DNA of 64,000 bases. It comes from Echiichthys vipera (lineage: Eukaryota; Chordata; Actinopteri; Perciformes; Trachinidae). The stretch is taken from positions 5,333,052 to 5,397,051 of the forward strand of contig OY829660.1 in the NCBI GenBank assembly GCA_963691815.1. Reading direction: 5' to 3'. Positions 26,501 to 40,639 of the stretch are shown in pieces. Both the position numbers and the translations under genes were made by a program. Each line of letters begins with the position of its first letter. The stretch's first letter is position 1. Below the pieces are notes generated by a model that was not told where the DNA came from, did not search any database, and saw only the letters and a list, made by a program, of their open reading frames with translations.

Positions 26501-29500
26501 GTATTTAGTGATCTGTGCTTTGGTGATATAACCGCAGAAATGTCTTTGTTGTAGCTGCTTGTATTTGACAGCAGCATCAGCTAAAAGCCTAAACTAGACC
26601 AGAAGCTGCAGTCGCTCCGCTGTTAACACACCGCTGAACGTGATGAATCGCCTCATGGAAAGCAGCCAATTTAAATTCAATTGTAGTTTAGCCAGGTTTC
26701 CACAGGTTTGTTCTGTAGCTTTTTGGATCGATGGCATGAATCACCTTGCTACTTGCTCTTACGACAAATTATCTGCAGTAAACATTTTTTCATTTTTACA
26801 TATTTCAGGAGACTGGTAGGCTGCTCAAGGGCAGCAGGGATGATACAGTTTTGATCATTCCTGTCCCCTGTGACTTAAAGGGAAATCTGTTGTTGTGTTT
26901 TTGTCATAAAGGTTAACTGATGAGTAAAAAGATATCAGACGGGGCGAGAAACACAATCATACAAGTTGTAAACAAACCCCAAAGGTTCCCACAAAACAAA
27001 GGCAAATGCTAAAATTATCCCATGGCTGTGAAGAAGTTCTCAGCATATCAGGTGAAAGGTGAAAAGCAAAAAATGATTATATGACGTCATGTGAACCAAG
27101 TACTATGACAATGGCATGTTATATATATATATATATATATATATATGTAAAAGCAATCACACAGTCTAAAATACTGTGGAAATCTGAGTTATTCTTTATA
27201 CCAAATCAATTAACACAATTATCCGTTTCCTTACATGTTTGCTCAAACCATCATTCTAAAATAACCTCTCAGAGAATAAAGTAAAGTCCAAGGTTGTCCA
27301 AACAGCCTGAGCTGAACCTCTGGTGCACTGACCTCTACGCCTGCAAGTTAAATAAACTCAAACACCCAGAATGCTATTGGAGGAACATTGAGTCCCAGCA
27401 GAGGCAGGATGCAAGCAGGACAGACCTAAATAAACACTGCCTGTCAAGGAAGGAACCCTGCTCCTGTGTCCTACATTTGTATTTGCTCTTCCCTCTTGGG
27501 TCCACTTGAGTATCTGCCAAACGCTGTGTCTCCTGTGACCACTTCAGTTTCCACCAAAAGGGACTGGAATAAAGGAGATAAAAAAGGGAACATGCGATTA
27601 TGTGAGACTCCTCTTCTTGTTTGCACCCCTGAGAGCAATAACCATTCACGGAATCACAGGATCCAGGAAAAAGAATCCCCGGGTGGGCTGGTGTTGAAAG
27701 TATTGTAAGATGAAAAATGGATAAGCGAGCGCTTTTTTGTATTTAAATGAGGAGTAAGGCAGAAATACAAGTAGGGTTAGGGGCCCAATTCACACTGGAG
27801 CTTCTCCAGGCTGTGCACTGCTGTCTGTTCTCTCTGAACTACAAAGTATGGCCCTGTTTCTGATACACCTTTCAAAATCCGCCCGTATCGACTTTAATTT
27901 CAGGGTGCAAAGTGGAGCCGTGACTGATGAATGACAGGATGTTATTAGAAAGTCAGTGTAATAAATCTTTAAAAGCAGGTCAGCAGAGTTTCACCTTAGA
28001 AGGAGCGTTGGTCCTGAACATTTTTTTGGTTGGGTTTTCTAAAGATATAGCGTCCACATACAATAGATGTGATGAGTTATATCTGAGCTCTGTTCGCTGT
28101 ATAATGATCAAACTGGGATCCAAAGTACATTCATAGTAAAGTACGGGTCACCAGGGCAAATGCTTTCAGAAAAGATCCAGCTTCTCTCTCTCTCTCCCGT
28201 TCAGACTTCCAGCAGCTTGAGATCTGACGGACCAATCACAACTGTTTAACTCATGTTGGACGGGACAGTGCCACCGTCCACTCTTAGCCGTCCAGAGTTG
28301 TCAACCAGTTACACTCTGTTTCCATCTTCAGTCTGACATTGCCTGCACTCTGTTTTCCATGGGGAAGGAGATTCGATTTTCCCTAACCAATCACAAGAGA
28401 TTGCCGCTCCGATCCTCAATCCTGTGGCTCTTCAAGACTTTACAAAAGGTTATTGGACCAAATAGAAAGGATTCTTACAGTGAAAAGAGTCATTTCATGG
28501 ACAATCTCAGAACCCATTGGCTACCTGTCTAACAGCAGATAAGCCTCTTGGGTCAGGCGGTTAATATTTTGGGCTTTCAGCAGATATCCAGGCCAAGACT
28601 TCCTCTTCCGAGTGGAGGTCATTTTTGAAGGACAGAGTAGCAACACCAGACACGATAATGGAGTTGGAGTTGAGAGATGGCATCTCTATAAACAGATATC
28701 TGCATATGAATGCAGCTAGATAATAACAAGTGAAAAGCTAAATCGTCATCAGACAATAGCCTGTGATTGCATGACGTGCCAATGCGTTCTGCCTCTTTTG
28801 CTCTCCACACAGACTGTTTACCTGCATGCAACCAAAGCATGCTTAAACCAAATTGGTTGATGCTACTCGTGCTACAAACGGAAACCAAACCACTTTCACT
28901 CAAAACAATCTATTCCATTCCAGAGACTAAAGACTCTCTGTGGTAGCAACCGAGTAGTTCACAGTGGAACATGACAGAGCCTATTATGTAAGCATGTTTA
29001 GCTAACTTGGTAATGATTGGCCAGGGAGTGCTGTCTTAGTAAACACCATGGCAAACATACAGCTTGACAACGCATGCCGCCGATTGGTTAATGGCCAGTA
29101 CCCCGCGGCACTTAATGGCTCATGTGTGTTTTTAACCAAGATACAGATTCATGTCACAATGCCAGAGAAATTGGCCAAATCTGAGGAGGGAATCTCAAAT
29201 GCTTATTAGTCTGGGCCCTTTCAGTTCATTTTCGACTCCAAAGGGCATTATCAACGGTGCAGAATGCCTCTGGACACAATTGGATAGACCTACAACTAAT
29301 CAGAGGCATGAAACATGACCTTAAACCAGTCGAAGCAACAAAGCGGCGGTGCTTGCTCAGTGGAAAACACTGACCACTGGCTAAGTAACTTTTTCAAATT
29401 ACAGCTAAACAGTACACTAAAATGCGTTTCTGAAAATATTTTATGTGAGAAAAAGGGAATACAGGTACAGGATCTAAAAAAACTGCCCTATCTGCACCTG

Positions 29501-30127
29501 CAGATTGGATGCTAACGCTGTCAATCATCGTCTTAAACCCAACCCGCATGAGATCAATGGTTGTGATTGGTCCATACAGGGCCAGGACGACTGGAAATAT
29601 GTCTGAATGGGAGAGGAGAGTATCTGCCAGAACACATTAAACACGTGTTTGGCAGATTTCTCTGGTTTCCAGGATCATTTTAGTGTACTGTTTAGCTGTT
29701 ATTTGATACATTGCTGCCATTGTTTTCCCGCTTCACCGCCCCAGCTTGCATGTGCAGCTCAGTGCTACATTGTTTCATTGCTAACCTAATTGTGTCTAGA
29801 GACATTTTGGTGTGCACTCCTGATAACGCTACTCTGGGATCGAAAATTAGCTGAGCTACAGAATTATATGCATTTGCAAATTCTTCTAGTGATGTCAGGT
29901 TATTTGGATGCACTCACGCACAACAAATATAGCTGCTGCTTTCCCTCCTTGTGTTTGTCAGCTCGTCAAAGCAACTGTCTTCCTGTTGTTGTTGTTGAGC
30001 ATGTCCGGCCGCCCTCTCCTCTTTACCGGCTACTGTTCTGCTGCAGCACAGGCGCTTCAGAACGAGATGGGAATTGTATTTTATTGCTGTTCTTATATGT
30101 TCTGTTTTGCAATTCAGTGTGTGTGAG

Positions 30128-30130
<3 letters not shown>
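26501..30130. other. Intron 3, first part, no gene seen
   Basis: Contains a (TA)n run at about 27118-27146 and no exon. The stretch about 28500-29960 has several blocks (for example CAGAGGCATGAAACATGACC) that I suspect are remnants of dispersed teleost elements, without termini that I can define. Confidence 0.4.

Positions 30131-30169
<39 letters not shown>
30131..30169. repeat. (GT)n microsatellite
   Basis: About 19 GT units. Confidence 0.95.
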
Positions 30170-30170
<1 letters not shown>

Positions 30171-31527
30171 AGCAGACAGGTGCATGGGACCCCAGGCTCA
30201 TTTAGCTAATGGGCTGTTTGTCCTTGGAGGCAACAGGGGTGACCCACAGATGAGATGGATGCTCTGGCACTGAAGAGGGGCTTTGAAACTAGGACAGCAT
30301 GTATGTGGGGGGAGTCAGTGTGTGTTGGCCTCAATATGGGTCCTCTCCCCTCGAACAAGTTAAAAACAGCACTTGTACTCACTCAGGTAATCCCCCTGCC
30401 ATGTTGCTGCCTTGCTTCTCGCCACATTTAAAATCCATTACAGTCAGAGCGGCATATTGAAAGTCGCTGCTAAATGGAGCTGCTGCTCTGGTTCCAAACA
30501 GGCTGTTCACTCTGTTGAGACCTCCCTCTTTGTCTCTTTCTCTCTGCCTGTGTTTGTCCTCTGATCTCATGGTAAACCTCGGAGTATCACAGCGACAAAA
30601 TTAAACCACATTTTTAAAATTTATGTATTTGTATTGTATCGATTTTTTACAAAACCAAATCAAACATTTAATAAATACTGAAGGTGAAGTGATTATGAAA
30701 GTGAGAAAAACGACAGGCCTAAGGTATTATTAAGGCATGCTATAAAAAAAAACCCCAGATAAAACAATTAAAAAACATTTAATCTACAGCTTGTAATGGG
30801 ATCAGGTCAGGGGGCACTGGCCCCTTCCCTACCCCCACTACTTCCGGCACCCTTGCTCAGACTGCACCCATCTTTGAACTTGGCCTTCATTTACATCTCT
30901 ACACACTACATACCTGTAACCTTATGTAATTGTATATCTTGCACAGTTGTGACGCTATCACAGTTAAAAAAATCTGTCCACACCTAGAGTTGTTCCGATA
31001 CTGATTGAAATGAAATTTTTTATTAATTTGTCACATGACAATAGCTCATTCAAGCTACGAAGGGAAACAATAACACATGCAGAGTGTAACGTTAGTCACA
31101 GCTAACTAACATGCATTAATTAATAGTATTACAATTGTACATTTTAATATTCTATATTGGAAAATCCAACAATTATACTGTTGATGTGTACAGTGTGCAC
31201 ATTTGACTTATATTTCCAAATACACAAGTTCAGGTTTCAGAATGCGTACTGGTATGAGAACATCACTACCACAGACAGACTTTTATCACTCCTCAAGACC
31301 GGACTGACCTTTCAGGTGGACCAGCTATTAACATTTGAGTAATAAGTAAATTAGGACAAAATTATCACTTATTCCTTTTCCTGCCAACTGTCAACATTGG
31401 TTTGTTGTAACCGGGAACCCAATAGATTTATGCAAAAGAAGTATGTTTAAGATAAAATAATGGGATTATCATTAACTATCCCCCAAAATGACATTCTTGT
31501 GAAGACCACAATCTTTTTTAGTTACCT

Positions 31528-31713
31528 AGACTTAATGGAAAAAAACATTATTTTCTTGGCAGTGTTCAAGCCTATTATTAGACAGGACGATCAGGAAATG
31601 GGGTGAGAGAGAGAGGGGGGAGACTTGCAGCAAATGTGCCTCGAGGACCTTCAGCCTCTTTACATGGGGCGACTGCTCTAACCACTGTGCCACCGGCCGC
31701 CCCAGACTTAATG
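31528..31713 (-). mobile_element. tRNA-derived SINE, family 1, minus copy with target duplication
   Basis: The 10-bp sequence AGACTTAATG occurs at 31528-31537 and again at 31704-31713, framing a 166-bp SINE body at 31538-31703 on the minus strand. Its complement starts GGGCGGCCGGTGGCACAGTG, carries the family's CGCCCCATGTAAAGAGGCT block and ends GCCAAGAAAATAATG with a T-run, as in the plus copy at 3929-4097. The B box region of this copy is damaged or missing. Confidence 0.9.
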
Positions 31714-33177
31714 TAATATTACCTATAGATGTTATACAGATCAGGAAATGCTCATATGTTTGTTGTTTTTGGGGGTTATTTTAAGTCTGCTTGTTTTGAC
31801 ACATGGACACACCTTTTTTGCATTTGGCTGTGTCATCATCCCTCTCTCTTTACCTCTCCTCCCTTCTGTCCGTCTCCCTCATCCACATCTGTCATTATGA
31901 AGAGAAAAGCCCCAAACACCACCACAAAACGCCATAACCCTCAGCTCAGTTTGGCCTTAAAGATAGCGTTTGGCAGTAGCGGGTAACTCTCTGGACTAAT
32001 GAGCGTGGGGCTGTAAATCTCCGACGCTTCCCCCTCTCATGGCCGTGACTCCGCCCTCTGCCGACCACAGAACACACATCGTTTATGAATAATAGTCGAA
32101 TGACTTCCTAGAACTATTATTTGCACCAACTTTCTCATTTCATTGCAGGTTTTCAAACAGAAAACACATGTCTCAGGGGTGTAGTCGACAGCGCGGAGGG
32201 ATGTTTTTCCAACTCTGAGCCACAGTTGATTGAAGGGTCGTTGATAAAAAAGATGAAAGAGAGAAAGATGGATGGACAGAGAATGAGAGATGAGAGCAAT
32301 GTTCCATGTTGTTGAAGAAAAGTACACACTCATTAGTTGCATTACACAGGAACAGATGTGCTTGAACACACAATATATGCAACGGGAACAAACACTTTCA
32401 AATATGCAAACACAGTCTCGCATGGCACATTTATCCAGCTTGTTGTCTTTGGGGGGGCAGAGGGGAGACATTTCAACAGCGAGAATTTTCTTTCCTCCAC
32501 CGAGGAAGGGATTTTGTGGCTATACGTTCAGCTTTTTTACAGATACAATGAACTTTGATGGACACTTCCGTCACAGCGCAAGGGACAAATCATGTGTTTT
32601 TAGTGTGGAATCAAGATTTTGTAACATTTCTGAACTTTATTGTTTCCTTCTCATGAGTTTATGCACTTTTGGGAAGTCAACAAAGTCGGTTTTGAAGGTA
32701 CTTAGGCCCTGAACGCTTTCTAGTTTACCACACTGTTGATGCAGCGGTTTGTATGAAGTTATTCCACCTCTGAGATGTTTACTTGCTTGTCTTCAGATCA
32801 AAAGTCGCTCTGTTTCTCTCGTCCACGACACTCTGAAAAGACTCAGCTGGTGATGGGATAAGAAAATGAACTTCAGTGATCCGTAAAGGTTCAGTTATTA
32901 CAAATAAATTGTTATTTTCCAGCCATTATATGAACTTTCAAGGCCATTTCTGCCCTGAAATCATAATTTCCGACCTTGATAGACATGCAGCAGCATCAAT
33001 TTCTCATGAGGCATAGATTTACTCAAGCCATCTGCACATTTGACACACGCACACGCTCTCTGGAAAGTGTGCCAGCTGAGCCGGATCGAAGCCTGCCTCA
33101 TCCCCTCCCGTCCACATCATTTATCATGTCGCCCTTTTAATGACACCACCTGTGTCAACAGTAAGGGGTCCACCGGA
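31714..33177. other. Intron 3, no gene seen
   Basis: Frames up to 144 codons are present here (for example 32037-32471 minus), but they have no recognisable domain, no splice context and ordinary intronic base composition. Confidence 0.5.
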
Positions 33178-33310
33178 GTGTGTGTGTGTGTGTGTATGCG
33201 GATTCATGTGTACAGCCACGCTCAGATAACATGCAGGTCACATCTGGCCTAGCACCTTAAGAACCTCTAACACACACACAAGCACACACACACACACACA
33301 CACACATAAA
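33178..33310. repeat. (GT)n and (CA)n microsatellite pair
   Basis: A GT tract at about 33178-33195 and a CA tract at about 33269-33306, in opposite sense and about 75 bases apart. Confidence 0.9.
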
Positions 33311-34434
33311 CACACCACTTGTGCCTCCAAGGGATGCTTGACCCTCGTCCATGCCTCGTGTCGTCTTTCACCCACAGAGATCAGTCACCGTCTTGTAAAC
33401 TCGCTCATGTCACTTTACGACAAGAGAGGTGTGAACTGCCAGCCGCCAGTTGACTGATGCGAGCCGACACAGAGATATTTCATGAGCGCTATCGACAGCG
33501 TGGATGAGACTGCGGAGAAAACAGCTTGTGTACAAAAAAAACCCCACCATTGACACAACAGCTGCCGCGTTCGACTCGCTGCAGTTTGTACTTCTATCAG
33601 GGGACATTCAAATCTTACCGCTTAGTGGAGTTTTTGTTGATTTTCAAATGTTGTGTGCTTAAAAAGGGTTTTATTGAATTAACCTGCAATCCAGAGGAGC
33701 ATGCAATGCTTACGCGGAATTACGAGGCATGGTCTCTCTTGCATAATGCTCTGTTTGCTTTTGTAACATCATGAGCAAAGTCCCAAAGTGCCAACACTAA
33801 CACATCATCACAAGCTACACGGAAACCTTGCAAACATGAATGCTTCAACAAACTGTCCTTCTATGTTATGTGACTTATACATGGAAATAAATAGGACTGT
33901 TGCTTTAAAACGTGAAGATCAATACGTTAATTAAATATGTTACCTACAGCATATGCTGTTGTATTATTACAATAATATAACAGCATACAATAATTACGTC
34001 TCAGCAGGGACCCATCTCTCATCTCAGGATGCTGAGATGGGTCTCACAATCCAACATGGCGGTGACATGATCAACAGTAATTAAAGCTGTAGGAATACAC
34101 TGTTTATTCTCCCCTCTGTCTTATTTGTATCTGTATAAAAAAGAATGGAGGTAGCATACCCAGGTCCGTTCTCTCAACTTGATTCAATCGATCTTGCCTG
34201 CGGGAGTGGCCATCTTGTCAGACTCCTCCTAATTTCCTCTTACCAAAAAAAGGGCATGTATGTGGTGTTGGGGTGAGGGGCATACGTCCATCTGGCTGAC
34301 ATAAACCTCCGAGGAGAAGTGAGGGCCAGAGTCTAGCTGTCACTCAAGAGGCCGCACCCCTAATTATTCATAAACTTTAACCTCTCATAAAATAAAAACT
34401 AGCCTGGCACAACCGCCTAAACACACAGACTAGA

Positions 34435-34640
34435 ATGTTTTTTTGGACCAGGCCTTAAACAGGTTTAATGATGCTGTGAAAACAGCCCGTTTAACATGGG
34501 GGTCAATGAGAAACTGCTCTATTATGAAACCTGCCCCTAGTGGACACTCAGAGAACGGCAGTTTTTGGCACTTCCTGATTGGATCAAACAGGAAGTCACT
34601 GTGTTGGGGGCTTGGGCATTATCTTTTACATATTAATCAC
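34435..34640. repeat. Dispersed teleost repeat fragment
   Basis: Blocks GACCAGGC-TTAAACA, TTTAACATGGGGGTCAATG and GGCAGTTTTTGGCACTTCC-GATTGG in this order match a common fish interspersed repeat that I recall. No termini are visible and it is non-coding. Confidence 0.55.
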
Positions 34641-34780
34641 AGAGCATCAAGAATAATCAGATCAAGAGGACATCATTAAAATGCCTCAGAAAAATACGTA
34701 TACTATGTAAAGTGTTAAAGATAATATTGAAACCTGAGATGGACAATGCAACACACAGTATAAAACAGCGCTGATGTTTT

Positions 34781-34785
34781 GTGAG

Positions 34786-34817
<32 letters not shown>

Positions 34818-34897
34818 CGTGCATGCGTGCGTGCGTGTGTGTGTGTGTGCATTTGGATGTGTCTAATGAGCTAATAAGGTTGTATTTGTCCGTCTAC

Positions 34898-34929
<32 letters not shown>
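34781..34929. repeat. GT/GCGT microsatellites
   Basis: An interrupted GT repeat at about 34781-34850 with GCAT and GCGT variants, and a pure GT repeat at 34901-34929. Confidence 0.95.
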
Positions 34930-34930
<1 letters not shown>

Positions 34931-35509
34931 GGTGTTTGTAGACCATGATCAGTGTCTGTTAACAGCCTCTCAGTGTCTGGGACTGTCAATAAATATCTCC
35001 CCTCCCCAGTCACAACACAGACACAGACGGCTCCGACAGGGAGGGGACCAGTTTGTCTGATCGGATGGAGACAGCCTGAGTTGTGCCAATTAAACAAAGG
35101 TTATGTTTTAAAAGGTTTTTAGGGCAAATCGGTCACTTTGTCAGGAGCTAGTGGAGGGCTATGTCTTTTCTCACGATGCTGTCATGTGTTTCTTCTACAA
35201 CAATGGTAAAAGAAAGAGACGTTTCCTGTCTCACTGAGAGATTTTTGCCTGAATTTCCACCATTGTTCAGGAGAAAATCTACTTTTAAGACTCACAAGGA
35301 CTTTGTCAAAGTAGCTCTTTAGTCTGGTGAAGTCAAGTGAGTGTTTTGAGCTGCCAAATACACCCAGAAAGGTCAAAACTGAATGTGTTCCAGTGTATAT
35401 GTGCATTTCCAAAATGTCTATACCCATATTTTTGCAGCAAGAAAGACAAAAAGGTCAAAAATAAATAAAATACAGGCTACATAGTCAGTATCAATACAAA
35501 GAAAGAATG

Positions 35510-35926
35510 AGGTTGCCGGTACAAGCGGCCGAAATGTGTTTTCTCAGGAGGGTGGCTGGAGTCTCCCTTAGAGAGAGGGTGAGAAGTTCAGCATCCGTGA
35601 GGAACTCGGAGTAGAGCCGCTGCTCCTTTGCATTGAAAGGAGCCAGTTGAGGTGGTTCAGGATCATCTGGTAAGGATGCCCCCTGGGCGCCTCCCTAGGG
35701 AGGTGTTCCAGGCACGTCCAGCTGGGAGGAGGCCTCGGGGAAGACCCAGGACCAGGTGGAGAGATTAGATCTCCACACTGGCCTGGGAACGCCTCAGGAT
35801 CCCCCAGTTAGAGCTGGTTAATGTGGCCCGGGAAAGGGAAGTTTGGGGTCCCCTGCTAAAGCTGCTGCCCCCGCGACCCGACCCCGGATAAGAGGCTGAA
35901 GATGAGATGAGATGAGATGAGATGAG
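35510..35926 (+). mobile_element. Non-LTR retrotransposon 3' end, broken
   Basis: Translating the plus strand gives blocks GVSLRERVR, PREVFQARPAGRRPRGRPRT, RWRD, LAWERL and LLKLLPPRPDPG, interrupted by stops and frameshifts. This is the C-terminal tail of a LINE reverse-transcriptase protein (the GRPRTRWRD and LLPPRPDPG motifs are characteristic of fish CR1/L2/Rex-like elements). The coding end is followed by AGGCTGAAGATGAGATGAG and a short (GATGA)n tail at about 35905-35926. Confidence 0.85.
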
Positions 35927-36115
35927 AAAGGTGTCAGGAAGTCAGCGTCTCAGCTTTCAGTACCACAAAAACAACACTGGAAGTCATATTTAAATTGAAA
36001 GAGATGGTTAAACGCCGGCCCATGAGAGTTCACACCTCTGTCAAAGTGAAAATGAGTCCCTCTGTCCAAACACGTCTTGACACTTTAAAAACCCATCCGT
36101 CTTCTCTCCTCGCAG

Positions 36116-36343
36116 GTCCAGAATGTTCCAGGAACTTTACGGCTCCCAGAGGCATCATCAAGACCCCGGGCTTCCCTGAGAAATACCCCAACAACCTGGA
36201 CTGCACCTTCATGATCTTCGCCCCCAAGATGTCTGAGATCGTGGTGGAGTTCGACAGCTTCGACATGGAGCCCGACACCACGCCGCCGCCGGGCGCCCTC
36301 TGCCGATACGACTGGCTGGAGATCTGGGATGGCTTCCCTGCAG
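36116..36343 (+). CDS. nrp1: Neuropilin-1 exon: first part of CUB domain a2
   Basis: Starts CUB a2, the domain that with a1 contacts the Sema domain of semaphorins. It reads G-PECSRNFTAPRGIIKTPGF, then PEKYPNNLDCTF, FAPKMSEIVVEFDSFDMEPD and ALCRYDWLEIWDGFP. Visible: four Cys positions of the CUB fold here (PEC, LDC, LC, with RYC in the next exon), and an N-glycosylation sequon NFT just after the first Cys, at the place of the known site near Asn150 of human NRP1. The acidic residues in the SEIVVEF strand and the Asp of CRYDW are the family's Ca2+ ligands. CRYD and PKMSEI are NRP1-like. The acceptor is tcgcag (36110-36115) after a C/T-rich run; the donor gtgagg begins at 36344. Exit leaves one G, completed to Val by the next exon. 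Confidence 0.96.
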
Positions 36344-37634
36344 GTGAGGAGAGTGTTCGGCTGAGAAAATTGAGGAAATGTCGGTCAAAGTCTGAGCGGG
36401 TATGGCAAATATTAATATATTTCTAGTCGAGTCTTAAAGGAAGACAAGAACAAAGTCAAATAGCACGGAAACAAATGCAAAAATATGATGCAACTACTTG
36501 AAATTCCTCGTGTTTTCGCCGGTTTAACCAGGTTTTAATCCACACGCGACGCAAGAAGGGGATTGTAGAAAACACATTTCCTTAATTAGCCTGCATATAT
36601 TTTATGGCTGCTAACTTTAACTTTAGAAGCGTTTCATGAACTATCAAAGCCTTGTTATTAGCTCCAGGCCCTGTCTAAGAAATGCATTCTAATGGCTGAG
36701 GTAAAACAATACAAAACCAGGTCAAAACAAGATACGAAAAAAGCAGAATACTTTTTACTTTCTGAAGCATTTAATGAACTCTCAAGTGCTTTCTCTAGAG
36801 CCTCTGTCATGGAAACACACTCCTTGCTGGCTGAAGAGCATAATACAAAATAAGCCCTAAAAATGGATTCACTACCAAAATAGAGCGGTGACATCAAATG
36901 GAAAATGTCAGACCTTAAAAACCGAAGGTGAGAAGATTGAAGGGGAAACAACGGGACTGCTCCTCCGCAGGTGGAGGGTAAGAACAGGGAAGATGGGATG
37001 CAGATGCAGGGGATAAATATGCACGGCTGTGAAGCAGCAGAGAGAAGCGCTCGGGACGGCTTCCCCCTGCAGATGTTGACAGAAAGCAGACAGAGACGTG
37101 TGGAGGTGAAGGGAGGAGAACAAAGGATGGATGGCTTCCCTGTAGGTGGAACGAGCTCAGGTTGAGCGATGGAGGCGAAGGAGGAGGCAGAGGCGAAAAA
37201 AAAAGATAAAGACGAAAGGAAGAAATGGCTGAAGTAGTGGAGTAGGGAAGGGAAATGTGTTTACACTTTTATTTTTGGGATGCAACTTTTGTGTTTTTCG
37301 CGCATATGTCAGCAATAAAAGGATCGCACTTTACAAAACTTTCCTCGTTTACAAAAGGTTTTACTGAAAATCAGAACTCGGCAGCGCAGCGTGTCAGCTT
37401 TCCCGCCTCTCTGATGTTGGAATGAAGATTTTTTTTTAAACTTACCTGACACCTTTGAAAAAACAAATTAAATGAAGCCTTTTTAATGTCTGATTAAACC
37501 AGTGTCACTAAACATGCAGATTTTCTCCAATTCCACCAAACAAAACCTTAAAGCCACTTAAACCTTAAAACATGAAACCCAAACTAATCTATACCAAATA
37601 CTAACGAAGATCCCGTTCTATTTATTGGTTTTAA
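36344..37634. other. Intron 4, first part, no gene seen
   Basis: The frame of the previous exon stays open for about 26 codons past the donor, which is unremarkable. A purine-rich stretch lies at about 36925-37240. No second exon found. Confidence 0.5.
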
Positions 37635-38023
37635 GTAGTGATGGAGCGATATGTCGCCTGGCCAGTATCATCGGCCGATATTTGCATTTTTTAGGTGCAT
37701 CATACTGGCCGACGCGAGCTGCTGCGCTCACCGGTAGTTTTTACCGGCATTATTCACAGACAGGCGTCCACAGGCAGCTCCGTGTTGCTGGCGACGCCTT
37801 TTTTAAATTCAATAAAATGTTCCTTTTTTTAGAAATTGAGACTCTTAACATTTACTTTCATCATTGTGTTATTTTTACGTTGTAAATCAAAGGAGCAAAA
37901 GTGGTTTCGGCTCCAAATATCGGCTCAAGAAAAACAGCAGTCCGTATCGGTCATCGGCTACGGCTGATGGAAAAAAGAAACGGTATCGGCATCGGCCCTA
38001 AAAAGAACATATCGGTTGATCCA
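37635..38023. mobile_element. hAT-like non-autonomous repeat
   Basis: The left end (GATGGAGCGATATGT, from 37640) and the complement of the right end (GATCAACCGATATGT) agree at 12 of 15 positions. Inside are the repeated ATCGGCCGATA and CGGTATCGGCATCGGCC motifs that I associate with fish hAT-type fragments. No transposase frame is seen. Confidence 0.5.
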
Positions 38024-38151
38024 GAAGATTAATTATTTTTCGACTATTTTCGACCGCCAAGCTAAAACAAAGCTACGTTACAAGGACGTTACATCTGTGT
38101 TAATGAAAATAAAAAAAATAAAATATGTGTACAAAACAGCCCAATTATACA

Positions 38152-38508
38152 CGGTAGTGTGGTGGATAGCACTGTCGCCTCACAGCGCGAAGGTTTCAGG
38201 TTCGCATCCCGGCCTGGGCCTTTCTGTGTGGAGTTTGCATGTTCTCCCCGTGTCTGCGTGGATTTTCTCCGGTTTCTCCGGTTTCCTCCCACAGTCCAAA
38301 GACGTGCAGGTGTTCGGTTCATTGATGACTCTAAATCACCCGTAGGTGTGAATGGTTGTCTGTCTCTGTACGTCTCTATGTGCCCCGCGATAGACTGGCG
38401 TCCTCTCCAGGGTGGACCCCGCCTCACGCCCGATGTCAGCTGGGATCGGCTCCAGCCCCCCGCGACCCCGACAGGGACAAACGGTTGAAGATGAATGAAT
38501 GAATGAAC
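38152..38508 (+). mobile_element. tRNA-headed interspersed repeat with (GAAT)n tail
   Basis: A pol III-like head (GGTGGATAGCACTGTCGCCT and CAGGTTCGCATCCC) is followed by GGAGTTTGCATGTTCTCCCC and TTTCCTCCCACAGTCCAAAG, blocks that are ubiquitous in fish genomes. The end is GGTTGAAGATGAATGAATGA. I read it as a SINE or SINE-like retroelement. Confidence 0.75.
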
Positions 38509-39491
<983 letters not shown>

Positions 39492-39942
39492 CTTTAAAGC
39501 TCTGCATCCCCGTGTTTGCTGAACATGTGTGTCGGCCCAGATAACAAAGCATCACTGCAGCAGGGTGAAGACCGGGATGTCGTTTTTTTTATCCTATCAA
39601 ACGCATTCGCAATGTTAACACACAAACATTCCCATCATGCACTTGTGTCGTTGCTGGGTTTTTTTCTTTGTCTTTCTTTGTTTGTTTTTTTTCTGGTGGG
39701 ACATCAGACATACAAACATCTAGGGCTCATTAGCTTTTGATTTAGTCTTTAATCATTTTTGAGGTTATTCATTTTGTTGAGAATCTGTATGTTTTGCAGA
39801 TTTGTTCACAAAACGACGTTGATCACGGAGAGTTTCAACATCTGCACATCACCTCTCTTTCATGAGCTTAACATATTTGGTTTTTCCGAAGCTCTAACGC
39901 ACATGTCATGCCTCAGACGGAAGATTGTGGTTTAAAGCCCTG

Positions 39943-39960
39943 GGGGGGGGGGGGGGGGGG
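39943..39960. repeat. G18 homopolymer
   Basis: A run of 18 G after CCCT. Homopolymers of this kind are also a place where sequencing length errors occur. Confidence 0.9.
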
Positions 39961-40639
39961 ACTGTTACTTACCTAGTAATAAACAAAATCTGTTTTCAAG
40001 GTTGAGAGAGAACCTTGAGAAAGCTTTAAATCTCTATCTCGAAAACTACTACCGATGTTTATAATGGTAAAATGCTGCAGCTGAATCTTCTTATTATTAT
40101 TCCCGATCTGACCGTTCCCTAAATAAATGTAAATTCAGCAATGCTGCTTGAAGGATTTTTCCATTTTAGAGCTGATTGCATCGACAACAGACGGCCCTCC
40201 AGCGAGACCGTTTCACAGTAGCTCCGATAAGGCTGAAATCATTCAAAATGTAATCCGTCACAGATTGTCGACTACCTGCTTTAAACTGTAACTGATAAAC
40301 ATAATCCAACAGATTACTCAGAGCTCACCGCATTCCGATATGAGTGCCTCGTGATATTTTTTGCCTGAAATAGTTATGAAAGTAATATATTTGTAACATG
40401 TATGACTTCAACATGGAGCGAATGTTCCCTCCTCGAGGCCTCGGGAGGCTGCAGATACAGTATCTCTGTGAAACAGGAGGCTCCACGAGTCTGGCATTGT
40501 TTCTCACGGATAAGAACGGGATGAAATGGCCGGCAAACTGTGGGCAGACGGCGGTGTCAGCACAGTGTTTAAGACATGAGACAGTCTGTCGCTGTGTGCC
40601 GCGTGGGAGAAAATGATGTTGCTGCGGTGGATCAGGGAT

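Noticed and set aside
31776..32712. Frames up to 144 codons on both strands in intron 3
   Set aside because: No homology that I can recognise and no promoter or splice context.
36344..36426. Read-through of exon 36116-36343 into the intron as a soluble isoform
   Set aside because: The donor is strong, the open stretch is only about 26 codons, and no polyadenylation signal follows closely.
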